Shown here: positions 51,608 to 60,855 of the stretch, in pieces | Numbering within the stretch: the first letter of the stretch is position 1 | Layout of the letters: the number at the start of each line of letters is the position of its first letter | Assembly: GCA_039111475.1 (NCBI GenBank) | Contig: JBCCIP010000019.1 | Coordinates: 1-64,000, forward strand | Length of the DNA: 64,000 nucleotides | Direction of reading: 5' to 3' | Source: JAUIET01 sp039111475 | GTDB taxonomy: Bacteria; Pseudomonadota; Gammaproteobacteria; Pseudomonadales; JAUIET01 | Made by a program: the position numbers and the translations under genes | The notes under the pieces: generated by a model | What the model saw: the letters and a program-made list of their open reading frames with translations, nothing else | Database searches by the model: none | What the model was told of the DNA's origin: nothing

Positions 51608-53946
51608 TGGTCTCATCTCACAGGTTTTCTTTTAACAAAGCGGCGCGGACAACGCCACTTTTCTTGCCAATCGCCTTATTTGTGTTGGCAAGTTGCGGCC
51701 AGAAGTCTGAGACTGTGCAGTTGGTGGTATCGGCTGAGAAAGATATCCAAACAGCACAACTCACTCTGCCAAGTTCTGAAGCGGCAAAATACGTTGGCTC
51801 GAAGCAATGCTCCGCCTGTCATGCTGAGGCTTTTGAGCAATGGCAAACATCGCATCATGCGTTGGCAATGCAGATTGCCAACAGTGATACTGTGCTCGGT
51901 AATTTCAATAACCACACGGCAACGCATAAAGGTGAGGCATTCAATTTCTTTCGCGAGCAAGATCAGTTTTTTGTTCGAACAAGCAATAAAGAAAGTGAGC
52001 TGCAAACCTTCAAAATAGACTATGCATTTGGTGTAGAGCCATTGCAACAGTACTTAGTCAATGTTGGAAACGGCGCGTTTCAAGCGCTCAGCATGGCTTG
52101 GGATACTCGCAGTGCCGAGGAGGGTGGGCAGCGCTGGTACCATCTCTATCCAGATGAATCCATGCCTCCGTCAGACCCGTTGCACTGGACACGTTTGCAT
52201 CAAAACTGGAACTTTCAGTGCGCTGACTGCCATTCTACGAACCTTAGGAAAAACTACGATGCAGAGACTCGCTCTTACGATACACAGTATGAGGAGTTAA
52301 ATGTCGCCTGTGAGTCTTGCCACGGACCTGCATCTGCGCATCTCCATTGGGCGAAGTCAGAGATCGGTAATTCGGAAACTAACACAAGCGGCGCACATCA
52401 TGGTTTTACTGCGAGTCTGACGTCACCAACAGTGCAAATTGAAAGCTGCGCGCGCTGCCACTCTCGCCGGCGTATTATTGCTGAGGACTTTGCGCCTGGA
52501 AAAGAGTTGTATGATCACTACGTACCCGCGCTGTTAGAAACCGGTTTATACCACGCTGACGGTCAGATTCTTGAAGAAGTGTATGTGTACGGCTCGTTTG
52601 TGCAAAGCAAAATGCATCAGGCCGGTGTTAAATGCAGTAACTGCCATGAGCCGCACTCAGCGCAGCTGCGTTTTGAGGGAAATGCGGTGTGTACGCAATG
52701 TCATCAATCCAGCCCTCCAGATGCTTATGCTGGACTGATAGCCAAAAAATACGATTCCCCTGAGCATCATTTTCACCCGATCGATAGCGAAGGTGCTCAA
52801 TGCAGGCAATGTCATATGCCGGCAAAAACGTACATGGGTGTAGACGAACGTTATGATCACAGCTTCAGAATTCCTCAGCCAACTCATAACAAAACCATCG
52901 ACGCGCCGGATGTGTGCTCGGACTGCCACGGAGATAAATCATCAAGCTGGGTGCAGGCTGCCATCGACAAGCATTTTCCTGCTGGCAGAGAAGAACACGG
53001 CTTTGGGAAGGCGTTTTACGCGGCGCGGCAAGGGCAAGTAGATCAGGGTGAGCTGAGCACAATTATCACTAATGAAGCACTTCCTGATATTGTTCGAGCC
53101 TCTGCCCTGGCTCATATGGGGCAACCAATAGACCAACGGTCTTTCACTGTGGCACACAATGCGTTGACCGCGCAGCATCCAGCGATGCGGCTGGCTGCAC
53201 TTCGCTTATTTGAAGCGCTATCGGTGTCACAGCGCTGGCCGATTGTTTCACCTTTATTGTCAGACAATGCTCTTGCAGTTCGTATAGAAGCCGCGCGTAT
53301 GTTGGCTGATGCACCGTCACAGTTTCTAAACCTCGAAGACCAACAACGTCTGCAAAGCGCGCTTGACGAATTTATCACCTCTCAGATGTTGAATGCTGAT
53401 CGACCGGATGCATTGAGTAATCTGGCCTCTGTGGTCGCCCATCAGGGTGATGAGAAAAAGGCCGAGCAATACTATCGTGAAGCGATGGTTCTGGACCCAA
53501 GCTGGGTACCGGCGTACTTGAATCTTGCGGATCTTTATCGAGGAACAGGCAGAGACAAGGAAGCGGAAGTCTTTTATGAAACCGCCTTGAAACAACAACC
53601 AGGTATTGCGGAGACCCATCATGCCTACGGCTTATGGTTGTCGCGCCAAGGCCGCAGTGTCGACTCTCTTCAACAGCTAAAGCACGCAGCAAAGCTGAGT
53701 AACTCCTGGCGTTATGCTTACGTGTATGCAATAGGTTTGAATTCAACGGGTGACTCAGCAGCAGCCGTAGCCGAGCTTGAGAAGTTGCAGCGTTCCGGGC
53801 GGAGTAATGCTGAGGTATTGTTCGCGCTGGCTACCATATTGCGCGATCAAGACAAGCGCGAGCAGGCGCTACGCTACGCGTTGATATTGGCCGAACAGTT
53901 TCCCGGCGATCAAAGAACGGCCGGTCTCATCCAGCAACTCAGGTAG
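51607..53946 (+). CDS. Octahaem c-type cytochrome lipoprotein with TPR domain
   Basis: 779 aa from ATG 51607. A lipoprotein signal ends in VLASCG. Eight CxxCH haem-binding motifs follow: CSACH, CADCH, CESCH, CARCH, CSNCH, CTQCH, CRQCH and CSDCH. A HEAT-like stretch comes at about residue 490-590, then tetratricopeptide repeats at about 610-760 (for example ALSNLASVVAHQGDEKKAEQYYREAMVLDPSWVPAYLNLADLYRG). It is outside the cytoplasm and membrane-anchored, and would carry electrons or hold a redox partner. It is coupled to the sulfatase by a 1-base overlap. Whether the haems serve sulfatase chemistry or another process is unknown. Confidence 0.88.
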   Translation: MVSSHRFSFNKAARTTPLFLPIALFVLASCGQKSETVQLVVSAEKDIQTAQLTLPSSEAAKYVGSKQCSACHAEAFEQWQTSHHALAMQIANSDTVLGNFNNHTATHKGEAFNFFREQDQFFVRTSNKESELQTFKIDYAFGVEPLQQYLVNVGNGAFQALSMAWDTRSAEEGGQRWYHLYPDESMPPSDPLHWTRLHQNWNFQCADCHSTNLRKNYDAETRSYDTQYEELNVACESCHGPASAHLHWAKSEIGNSETNTSGAHHGFTASLTSPTVQIESCARCHSRRRIIAEDFAPGKELYDHYVPALLETGLYHADGQILEEVYVYGSFVQSKMHQAGVKCSNCHEPHSAQLRFEGNAVCTQCHQSSPPDAYAGLIAKKYDSPEHHFHPIDSEGAQCRQCHMPAKTYMGVDERYDHSFRIPQPTHNKTIDAPDVCSDCHGDKSSSWVQAAIDKHFPAGREEHGFGKAFYAARQGQVDQGELSTIITNEALPDIVRASALAHMGQPIDQRSFTVAHNALTAQHPAMRLAALRLFEALSVSQRWPIVSPLLSDNALAVRIEAARMLADAPSQFLNLEDQQRLQSALDEFITSQMLNADRPDALSNLASVVAHQGDEKKAEQYYREAMVLDPSWVPAYLNLADLYRGTGRDKEAEVFYETALKQQPGIAETHHAYGLWLSRQGRSVDSLQQLKHAAKLSNSWRYAYVYAIGLNSTGDSAAAVAELEKLQRSGRSNAEVLFALATILRDQDKREQALRYALILAEQFPGDQRTAGLIQQLR

Positions 53947-53991
53947 CGATTTAGCGAGATACTGTACGGAAATAGCGTCTTCGAACAGTAA

Positions 53992-55209
53992 CTAGCTGCC
54001 TGTAGGGACCTCTGAAAACGGAATCCCTTTGTCCATGCGCGGCTCTTGAGGCAATTCAAGCACTCGCTCGGCGATAATGTTCGCCATGATTTCGTCAGTG
54101 CCGCCAGCAATTCGTAATCCTGGAATGCCCATGTAATTCAATTGGAAAACACTATTGAACGCTAAGTCTTTTTCAGCGTCCATTTCAACGCCTTGTTGTT
54201 CCAATAAGTCGATAGCAAACGACGCCATATCCTGAGCTTTTCTGGCACCGACTAACTTGCCAATTGAATTCTCCGGCCCTGGCAGTTCGCCTTTAGAAAG
54301 CGCAGACAAAGTTCGATAGGCCGTGTATTTGAGGCCTGCCTCTTCAACAAACCAGTTGGCAAGTTTTGCGCGCACTGCAGAGTCTTCAATGGCGGGTTTG
54401 CCATTGATGGTAACTTGTTGAGCGAGTGCTTTCACAGAGTCAAAATTTGCGCCGGTATTGCCCGCACCTATGCTGGCACGCTCATTCATAAGTGTAGTGA
54501 GCGCCACATGCCATCCTTGACCCACATCACCTAAACGCTGACTATCCGGAATTCGTACGTTTGTGAAGTAAACTTCGTTAAAGTTTGATTCACCTGATAT
54601 TTGCTTTATTGGCTTGATTTCAATGCCCTCACTTTTCATATCCACGTAAAAATAAGTCAAGCCTTTGTGTTTGGCCAGTGATGGATCAGTACGAAGAACC
54701 AAAATACCCCAATCAGAATAATGCGCACCGGAAGTCCATATTTTCTGGCCGTTAACAATCCAGTCGTCACCTTCTTTTTCTGCCTTGGTTCGTAGTGCAG
54801 CCAGGTCAGAACCGCCGGCAGGCTCGCTGAATAATTGGCACCAAACTTTTTCGCCGCTGGCGAGATCGGGCAAGAATCGAGCTTTGTCGTGGTCATTTGC
54901 CCAGCTCATTAGCGTTGGGCCCGCCATGCCCTGACCTATGCCAAAGAAACTGCTGGTGTTGGGTACATCCACCTTGGCTTCTTCCTGTTGCCAGATAACA
55001 TGTTCAATGGCCGTTGCATCGCGACCCCCAAACGCGTTCGGCCAGCGAATACAAGCCCAGCCAGCGGCCGCCTTTTTCGCTTGCCAGCGTTTTGCGCGCT
55101 GCAGCTCATCCAGCCCCGCCAGATCATTCTCACTGGGTATGTTGTTTTCAAGCCATGCTCTTGCTTCCGCGCGAAAAGCAGCTTCTTCTTTGCTATCTTC
55201 GAAATCCAC
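53992..55209 (-). CDS. Acyl-CoA dehydrogenase, large-subunit type
   Basis: 405 aa. Motifs are CQLFSEPAGGSDLAALRT, VNGQKIWTSGAHYSDW, NFNEVYFTNVRIPDSQRLGD, PGPENSIGKLVGARKAQ and GGTDEIMANIIAERVL. It is the partner type that works with a second ACAD in heteromeric enzymes such as those of cholesterol side-chain degradation. The companion gene ends 9 bases before its start. Together they form a likely alpha2-beta2 enzyme on an unusual acyl-CoA. Substrate unknown. Confidence 0.88.
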   Translation of the reverse strand: MDFEDSKEEAAFRAEARAWLENNIPSENDLAGLDELQRAKRWQAKKAAAGWACIRWPNAFGGRDATAIEHVIWQQEEAKVDVPNTSSFFGIGQGMAGPTLMSWANDHDKARFLPDLASGEKVWCQLFSEPAGGSDLAALRTKAEKEGDDWIVNGQKIWTSGAHYSDWGILVLRTDPSLAKHKGLTYFYVDMKSEGIEIKPIKQISGESNFNEVYFTNVRIPDSQRLGDVGQGWHVALTTLMNERASIGAGNTGANFDSVKALAQQVTINGKPAIEDSAVRAKLANWFVEEAGLKYTAYRTLSALSKGELPGPENSIGKLVGARKAQDMASFAIDLLEQQGVEMDAEKDLAFNSVFQLNYMGIPGLRIAGGTDEIMANIIAERVLELPQEPRMDKGIPFSEVPTGS

Positions 55210-55218
55210 GTGTCTCTC

Positions 55219-56334
55219 CTAAACCGCAACCAGATCAGATGCGCTGATCAGTTTTTCTTGCCATTGCCGTTCACTGCCTATCAGCACCGCCAGCGCTTTC
55301 GAACGCCGATAAAAAAACTGACAATCAAACTCCCAGGTGTAACCCATGCCACCGTGGGTCTGGATATTTTCTTTGGACGCGTAGTAATAGGCCTGGCAGC
55401 TGCCTACTCGGGCAGTTGCGGCGGCCAGCGCCAATTCGTCTGCGTCTGAATTTAATGCCCACGCGCCAAAATACGCGTTGGAGCGTGCGAGGGTATTCTT
55501 TACGTACATCTCGGCCAATTTGTGCTTAATCGCCTGGAAAGATCCAATGGGGCGGCCAAACGCGTAACGCTGCATCGCATACTCTTTTGCCATTTCCAGG
55601 CAGGTTTCTGCGCCGCCCAATTGTTCCCAGGCATACAATACAGCTGCTCTGTTCAGCAGCGCATTTAGAAGTGACCAGCCTTCTCCTTGCTCGCCCAACA
55701 GCTCGCAGTTTGCAGCGTTGAAGCTGACATCGGCGTAACTCAGGCTTGGGTCCAGCGTGTTTATGGTCTTGGCGTTTACTCCTGTCTCACTGATATCTAC
55801 CAGGTACATACTCGCACCTTCGGCGCCGTCACTCGCAGCGAGTACACACACGACAGATGCGATATTGCCGTTTGCGACGGCGCATTTTTTTCCAGTAATT
55901 GTGTCTTTGGCTGCGCTCGTGCCAAGTGCACTTGAAAAGGTTTCGCCAGGACCTTCCGCATAGGCCAAAGTGCCGATCGCAGCGCCTTCAGCAAGTTGCG
56001 GCAACCACTTCTTTTTCTGGGCATCTGTACCTGCGGCCATAATCGCTTCTGTTGCAAGATACACGGAAGGCCCAAAAGGGATTGGCGCACAGGCGCGACC
56101 CATTTCTTCGGCAATGACGACCAGTTCCAGATAAGACAAGCCAAGGCCACCAAATTCTTCCGGAATCACGGTTGCCGTCCATCCCAGTTCGCAGATTTGT
56201 TTCCACAAAGCGTCTGAATAGAGCTCTTCTCCCTCTAAAACGCCACGAACGGTAGAGCTTGGGCAATTGTCTCGTAAAAAACTTCGGGCCTGGTCTCGAA
56301 TGAGATGCTGTTCGTCATTAAATTCAAAATTCAT
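55219..56334 (-). CDS. Acyl-CoA dehydrogenase, small/partner subunit type
   Basis: About 371 aa from ATG 56334 behind GAGGTAA; the open frame runs back to 56373. It begins NFEFNDEQHLIRDQARSFL and has the partial, divergent FAD motif GTLAYAEGPGETFSSA and a conserved C-terminus (IQTHGGMGYTWEFDCQFFYRRSKAL). In two-subunit ACADs one partner has degenerate residues, which fits this sequence. It is the first gene of the pair and is expected to be co-translated with 53992. Confidence 0.85.
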   Translation of the reverse strand: MNFEFNDEQHLIRDQARSFLRDNCPSSTVRGVLEGEELYSDALWKQICELGWTATVIPEEFGGLGLSYLELVVIAEEMGRACAPIPFGPSVYLATEAIMAAGTDAQKKKWLPQLAEGAAIGTLAYAEGPGETFSSALGTSAAKDTITGKKCAVANGNIASVVCVLAASDGAEGASMYLVDISETGVNAKTINTLDPSLSYADVSFNAANCELLGEQGEGWSLLNALLNRAAVLYAWEQLGGAETCLEMAKEYAMQRYAFGRPIGSFQAIKHKLAEMYVKNTLARSNAYFGAWALNSDADELALAAATARVGSCQAYYYASKENIQTHGGMGYTWEFDCQFFYRRSKALAVLIGSERQWQEKLISASDLVAV

Positions 56335-56383
56335 ACGTATTGTTACCTCGGTAGGTCCTGACATAGTAAACATATTCGAGACA

Positions 56384-56639
56384 GCTTGTCAGCTGAACAG
56401 GACCATAGTGGTTTACTCAAGCGACAACGGCTCGCAAACCGATAATTATAGGGTTGGCGGCGCTGAGCTATTTCGCGTTTCAAATGGAGGGCTGGGGTGG
56501 CCCGCGAGAAGCGCCCAATTTTCCGCGCGTAGTTAATCTTCGCAGCGACCCTTATGAAACCTCCATTGACTCAGGCCTGCACGCGCGTTTGTTTGGCGAC
56601 AATTTGTGCCTGTTTGTTCCAACCCAGCAGGAAGATTGA
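56384..56639 (+). pseudogene. Relic of a sulfatase, internally deleted and frameshifted
   Basis: Two short sulfatase-like pieces lie in different frames. Around 56399-56437 the frame gives RTIVVYSSDNGSQTDN, matching the metal-ligand motif (TIVVYTTDNG) of the intact sulfatase. From about 56478, a second frame gives FQMEGWGGPREAP and then RVVNLRSDPYE, the C-terminal motif (compare FHLRRDPFE), ending at TGA 56637-56639. About 150 residues between these motifs are missing. It is a gene remnant. The intact relative is 5 kb upstream. Confidence 0.65.
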
Positions 56640-56879
56640 AAATGGCAGGTTATGATGTGCCAGTTTCCACCGCGCCAGGCGACGGCTAACTTCTCGATCG
56701 ATACCTATATGACCCAAATGCAACAATCGCTTGCGAGAGGAAGAGGCGCCGCTCGTCGCTGATATTGCCTGTTTTTTGCGCATGTGAGTTTGTTCACACC
56801 AAAGCGTCAAAAAGTTGACTGTAATTTGATCAGCAATAACGAGCGTGCCGACACGGCTGCCACCATAAGAGCGAACATC

Positions 56880-57860
56880 ATGCAGGACATAATGGTCTCC
56901 GAGTTAATGACGCGCGGCGTCATACACGTCGATAGCAATGCCAGTTTGCGGGAAGTGATCTCCCTCATGGCCGAACGCAAGATTTCTTGTCAGTTGATCA
57001 TCGAAGAAGGTTGTCCAGTGGGCATCATCACCGAACGTGATATGGCGAGCTTGCTGCTTGAAATAGCCAATAAGCGTGCATCGCTTGACTGCAGTGTGCG
57101 TGAATATATGTCAGCCCCAGTTATCTCGATTCAAGAGCAAGACAGCTTGTACGATGCGATATTGGTGTCTCACACCCACAATATCCGACATCTGCCCGTT
57201 GTTGATTCGGTGGGTCGTATCCAGGGCTTAATTACGCAGTCGGACATTGCCGAAGCACATTTTCAGGTTGCCGAATTACAAGCTGAGCTGATTGAGAAAT
57301 CGGTTCTCGAACAAACTAGCCAGCTCGAAGCAGAAAACGCAGGGTTGCGTGCGCTTTCGATGGAAGACCCCCTAATGGAGATTGGAAATCGAGCGGCTAT
57401 GGAAGTTGATCTCGCGCATACTCATGAGCAAGCATTACGATACGGCCGCCAGTATTGTGCCGCCTTGCTGGATGTGGATTTCTTCAAACGATACAACGAC
57501 CACTACGGCCACAGTGCGGGTGATGAAGTACTGCGCACAATCGCCAACATACTGCGCAACAGCATGCGATCAACCGATCGTATATATCGGTATGGTGGCG
57601 AAGAGATACTGGTTATACTTGCTGACGCTGACGTCAATGGGGCACATACCTACATGCAACGAGCGATTAAAGCGGTGGCTGAATTCGGAATACCTCATTG
57701 TGCAAGCCCATTTGGCGTATTAACCGGCAGTGCCGGCGTCGCCTCAGCAATTGATAACGGTATATGCCGGCAATGTTGGCAAGACGTTGTTGTCTCGGCG
57801 GACAAAGCCATGTACGCGGCTAAAAGTGCCAGCCGAAATGCGGTCAGTATCGCCGCCTGA
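56880..57860 (+). CDS. CBS-domain pair plus GGDEF diguanylate cyclase
   Basis: About 326 aa from ATG 56880 behind AAGAG; an open frame reaches GTG 56784 and ATG 56892 is another option. Two CBS domains come first, starting MVSELMTRGVIHVD and SVREYMSAPVISIQ, each with the HLPV or RKISCQL pattern, and can sense adenine nucleotides or SAM. A GGDEF domain follows, with active-site RYGGEEIL and LDVDFFKRYNDHYGH, so it should make cyclic di-GMP. The stop overlaps the start of the kinase-like gene by one base. Confidence 0.88.
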   Translation: MQDIMVSELMTRGVIHVDSNASLREVISLMAERKISCQLIIEEGCPVGIITERDMASLLLEIANKRASLDCSVREYMSAPVISIQEQDSLYDAILVSHTHNIRHLPVVDSVGRIQGLITQSDIAEAHFQVAELQAELIEKSVLEQTSQLEAENAGLRALSMEDPLMEIGNRAAMEVDLAHTHEQALRYGRQYCAALLDVDFFKRYNDHYGHSAGDEVLRTIANILRNSMRSTDRIYRYGGEEILVILADADVNGAHTYMQRAIKAVAEFGIPHCASPFGVLTGSAGVASAIDNGICRQCWQDVVVSADKAMYAAKSASRNAVSIAA

Positions 57861-58894
57861 TGTCCATGACGGATCCTTACTTATCAATTGATCCACACAC
57901 ACTGCAAGACTGGTTGCGCGAACAAACCGGCGAGAACAGGGAAATACACCTAAAACCGATACGCGGTGGCGGTTCTTGCGAGATGTTTGGCATGCGCTGT
58001 GGCGCAGATCGTTGGGTCGTTCGACGTGCACCGCTGGCCGCAGTGTCCGATACAGCGCACAATGTGGTGAGAGAATACAAAATTATACAAGCCTTGCAAC
58101 ACAGTAGCGTGCGCGTACCACGATTGCTGGCGGTATCTGATGACGCGACGATTATTGGTGCGCCATTCTACATTATGCAATTTATTGACGGCGATGTTAT
58201 TCGCCGCCGCTTGCCTCAGAAATACATCGACGCTCCCGAATATCAAACGGCAATAGGCGAGCAGCTAGTCGATGCCCTCGTAGAGTTGCATGGCTTCACA
58301 TGGCAGGGCACAGCCATTGAGCAACTTGCCAAACCGGATAATTTTTTACACCGCCAGGTAGATCGATGGATGAGCCAGCTGGCAAATTATCGGAACCGCG
58401 ATTTGCCTGGTGTAGACCAGCTTGCTAACTGGTTGTCAGATAATCGCCCAAATACGTGTGACCTGACAGTGATGCATGGCGATTATAAAGTAGATAATGC
58501 CATGTACAGCAAAGATCTACCGCCAACCATCTTGTCTTTGGTAGATTTTGAGATGACCACAGTAGGCGCCCCTCTAATTGATTTGGCCTGGGCCATGATT
58601 TTCTGGCCGGAAGACGGGAATCTGATTGCTATTGCCGCACCCGGCAGTGAAGGAGGAATGCACAGCGATTATTGTCAATCGCCGAGCAAGCTAGTGCAGC
58701 GCTACCAAGACCTTACCGGCCGAAACTTGAGCGACTTTGAGTGGTATCAAGTCTTTGCTGCGTGGAAGCTGGCAATTGTGCTTGAGGCGTCGTATGCAAA
58801 GTTTGTGAAGGGTGAATCCAAAAACCCGAGTCATGAATTCTTCGGATTTCTGGTCGATCAGCTGCTGGAGCGCAGTTTGCGCATTGCCGCTTAG
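57860..58894 (+). CDS. Aminoglycoside-phosphotransferase-fold kinase (ACAD10/11 N-domain-like)
   Basis: 344 aa. Catalytic loop HGDYKVDN (residues about 211-218) and metal-binding DFEM are those of the APH fold. GGGSCEMF near 36 is the nucleotide-loop region. Relatives without antibiotic function are found next to acyl-CoA dehydrogenases and phosphorylate hydroxyacyl-CoAs, as in ACAD10/11. The ATG overlaps the GGDEF gene stop, giving tight coupling with a cyclic di-GMP enzyme, which is unusual. No evidence of drug resistance. The substrate is unknown. Confidence 0.85.
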   Translation: MSMTDPYLSIDPHTLQDWLREQTGENREIHLKPIRGGGSCEMFGMRCGADRWVVRRAPLAAVSDTAHNVVREYKIIQALQHSSVRVPRLLAVSDDATIIGAPFYIMQFIDGDVIRRRLPQKYIDAPEYQTAIGEQLVDALVELHGFTWQGTAIEQLAKPDNFLHRQVDRWMSQLANYRNRDLPGVDQLANWLSDNRPNTCDLTVMHGDYKVDNAMYSKDLPPTILSLVDFEMTTVGAPLIDLAWAMIFWPEDGNLIAIAAPGSEGGMHSDYCQSPSKLVQRYQDLTGRNLSDFEWYQVFAAWKLAIVLEASYAKFVKGESKNPSHEFFGFLVDQLLERSLRIAA

Positions 58895-58928
58895 TATACT
58901 GGGCTTACAGCGCTATATTTTTCGCGCC

Positions 58929-59798
58929 CTATTTAAAAGCGCTGATGATGGTTTGAATTTCCTCATCATTATCAACAATAACGTCTAACCAGTTTTTCTT
59001 GCTGCATGCGCGCAATTCTTCAGGAAGTTTTGCAAACGCGGCCAAGGTATCAATATCTGGCAACGTTGGCTCTTCGCTAGTCAGTTGCACAGTTGCATAC
59101 AACGCAAGGTTTGCAATGTCCAGCAGGTTTAGGTCTTCGTTCCAGCTGAGGTCCCACTGGCCGCAGTCATTCACTAAATCGACAATGGTACTATCAATTC
59201 CCCATTTGGTGAGCGCGGCAGAACCAAGGCGCTTGCTGTACTGACGACACATCTGGAAGTACACCTCTGTATCTGGTTCTTCTGACGCTTCCATCATGGC
59301 TGAAAGAACAGACAAGGAACCCACCTCGCTAAGCAGCATGGCCATCTGTACTTGCTCTACTGGACGGTACTTAAGTTGCTGTGCGAGGAAGCTGGCGACA
59401 CTGGTTTTTACGACCAATCGTTCCCAGGTATGCTCGAAGAGTTCTTTCGCAATAGGGCTATTCAGCTCGACCATATTACGCGTGCTGTGAATCATCACCA
59501 GGCTGCTGGTGGCGGCGAAGCCCAGTAAGCCCACAACATCCGCCAAAGTTTTGGGTGGAACAGGTCTTCGATAAATAGGACTGGAAGCCGCTTTAACAAG
59601 ATAGGCCGTCAGAGCGGGATCTTTTGCGATAATCGCGGTTAGCGATTCACAAGTAGTGTTATCTTCTGAGATAGCCACTCGTACATCAATGGCGATGTCT
59701 GGCATGCTGGGCAGACGAAGATCGTCATTCAGAACGCGGTCCAGAATGTCTTGAAACAAGATTTGCAGATTGGCTTCGGGCGGCAGTGCGGCAGTCAT
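58929..59798 (-). CDS. HDOD-domain protein
   Basis: 289 aa. The HDOD region starts LRLPSMPDIAIDVRVAISED and runs LAFTAIIAKDPALTAYLVKAAS-like through to VVGLLGFAATSSL, and the second half holds LSEVGSLSVLS. HDOD proteins are catalytically inactive relatives of HD phosphodiesterases and work as signalling scaffolds, often with cyclic di-GMP systems. The two neighbours just upstream on the other strand are a GGDEF enzyme and a kinase-like protein. A perfect Crp-type site lies 204 bases upstream of its start. Confidence 0.85.
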   Translation of the reverse strand: MTAALPPEANLQILFQDILDRVLNDDLRLPSMPDIAIDVRVAISEDNTTCESLTAIIAKDPALTAYLVKAASSPIYRRPVPPKTLADVVGLLGFAATSSLVMIHSTRNMVELNSPIAKELFEHTWERLVVKTSVASFLAQQLKYRPVEQVQMAMLLSEVGSLSVLSAMMEASEEPDTEVYFQMCRQYSKRLGSAALTKWGIDSTIVDLVNDCGQWDLSWNEDLNLLDIANLALYATVQLTSEEPTLPDIDTLAAFAKLPEELRACSKKNWLDVIVDNDEEIQTIISAFK

Positions 59799-59887
59799 TT
59801 GTAATTCCCTTTCAATGGCGATTGAATCCCTTACAACACAGCGAATGGCTGGTTAATAGTTAGCCTAGGTCGCATGACCCAACTTGG

Positions 59888-60033
59888 CAATGGAAAGTGC
59901 ACAATGCCGTGCATGAACACCTTAAAACGCGCACTGCGTCGCTTAATTGGGCGGTTCCAACGCTGTTAGCGAGATAGTTGCAGAGCAAATGCGGCTATTT
60001 TTGTGAAGTGAATCACAATGGTAAGTGCACAAT
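59888..60033. repeat. Pair of 18-bp direct repeats flanking the Crp-type site
   Basis: CAATGGAAAGTGCACAAT at 59888-59905 and CAATGGTAAGTGCACAAT at 60016-60033 differ at one base. Both hold the palindromic core GTGCAC. The second copy begins inside the end of the Crp-type palindrome. They may be tandem operators for one regulator. Confidence 0.5.
60002..60017. promoter_or_regulatory. Perfect Crp/Vfr-type binding site
   Basis: TGTGA-AGTGAA-TCACA matches the Crp consensus TGTGA-N6-TCACA without error. It is 204 bases upstream of the HDOD start and 56 bases beyond the enoyl-CoA hydratase stop. Control of the HDOD gene is inferred. Confidence 0.55.
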
Positions 60034-60072
60034 TTTGCAGTAGATAGGCCGCCAGATCATCGTTAATGTGCT

Positions 60073-60855
60073 TTATTCCCCGCGAAAGACTGCTGGACGC
60101 TTTTCCAAAAACGCAGTCACCCCTTCCTTGCAATCAGCGCTCTCATGCATGATTCGTTGTTGTCTTGCTTCTGCAATGACGGTTTCTTCATAGCTGGAGT
60201 TAAATACTCCGTTCAACAACTGTTTGGCTGCGGCCATGGCCAATGGTGCCTTGCTTGCCAGGTTGCTGGCCAGCTCACTGGTATGATTATCAAGCTCATT
60301 GGCTGCAACAACATCCGTTGCCAAGCCCCATGCAAGACACTGATTGGCGCCGAGCTTTGTACCCTCTATGATCATTTTGAACGCGCGCTTGTAGCCAAGA
60401 TGCCTCCCCAGCAACCACGTTGCGCCACCATCAGGAACCATACCAATTGGTAGAAAGGCCTGATAAATGTAGGCATTATCCGCCATTATGGTCATATCAC
60501 ACACCATGGCGTACGCGCTGCCAATTCCGGCAGCAGCACCTTGTATTGCGCAGATGTATACCTTTTTGGAATTGCGAATGCAGTGCAAGTTTGGCGCATG
60601 GTCGGTAAGTATGTGTTCTTCTGCCGTCTTTATCGTGGCGTCCGTATCCGTTAAGTCAGCACCAACGCAAAAATTCTTGCCATTACCCTTCAATACAACG
60701 ACTCGAACAGAGTCATTCGATTCGCACTCCTTCAGCGCCGAATTAAACTCTTTCAGCATGGCGATGCTCAGGCCGTTACCTATTCGGGGTCGGTTAAACG
60801 TGATGGTAGCCACATGGTCTTGGCTAGCAAATTCTATAAAATCAAATTCTGGCAT
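60073..60855 (-). CDS. Enoyl-CoA hydratase/isomerase family protein
   Basis: 260-aa crotonase-fold enzyme. Oxyanion-hole segments are NFCVGADL and IQGAAAGIGSAYAM. The usual catalytic Glu position reads MVPDGGATWLL, with Asp, which suggests an isomerase or altered specificity rather than a standard hydratase. It should act in fatty-acid breakdown. The start is ATG 60855. It is separate from other beta-oxidation genes here. Confidence 0.87.
   Translation of the reverse strand: MPEFDFIEFASQDHVATITFNRPRIGNGLSIAMLKEFNSALKECESNDSVRVVVLKGNGKNFCVGADLTDTDATIKTAEEHILTDHAPNLHCIRNSKKVYICAIQGAAAGIGSAYAMVCDMTIMADNAYIYQAFLPIGMVPDGGATWLLGRHLGYKRAFKMIIEGTKLGANQCLAWGLATDVVAANELDNHTSELASNLASKAPLAMAAAKQLLNGVFNSSYEETVIAEARQQRIMHESADCKEGVTAFLEKRPAVFRGE

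Larger units (their letters stand above)
59799..60072. other. Regulatory intergenic region of the HDOD gene
   Basis: No gene is seen. The gap contains a perfect Crp-type palindrome (60002-60017) and two 18-bp direct repeats (59888-59905 and 60016-60033, one mismatch). Confidence 0.6.

Noticed and set aside
57860..58894. Aminoglycoside resistance gene
   Set aside because: The APH fold is present, but the setting and the ACAD10/11-like sequence suggest metabolic kinase activity.
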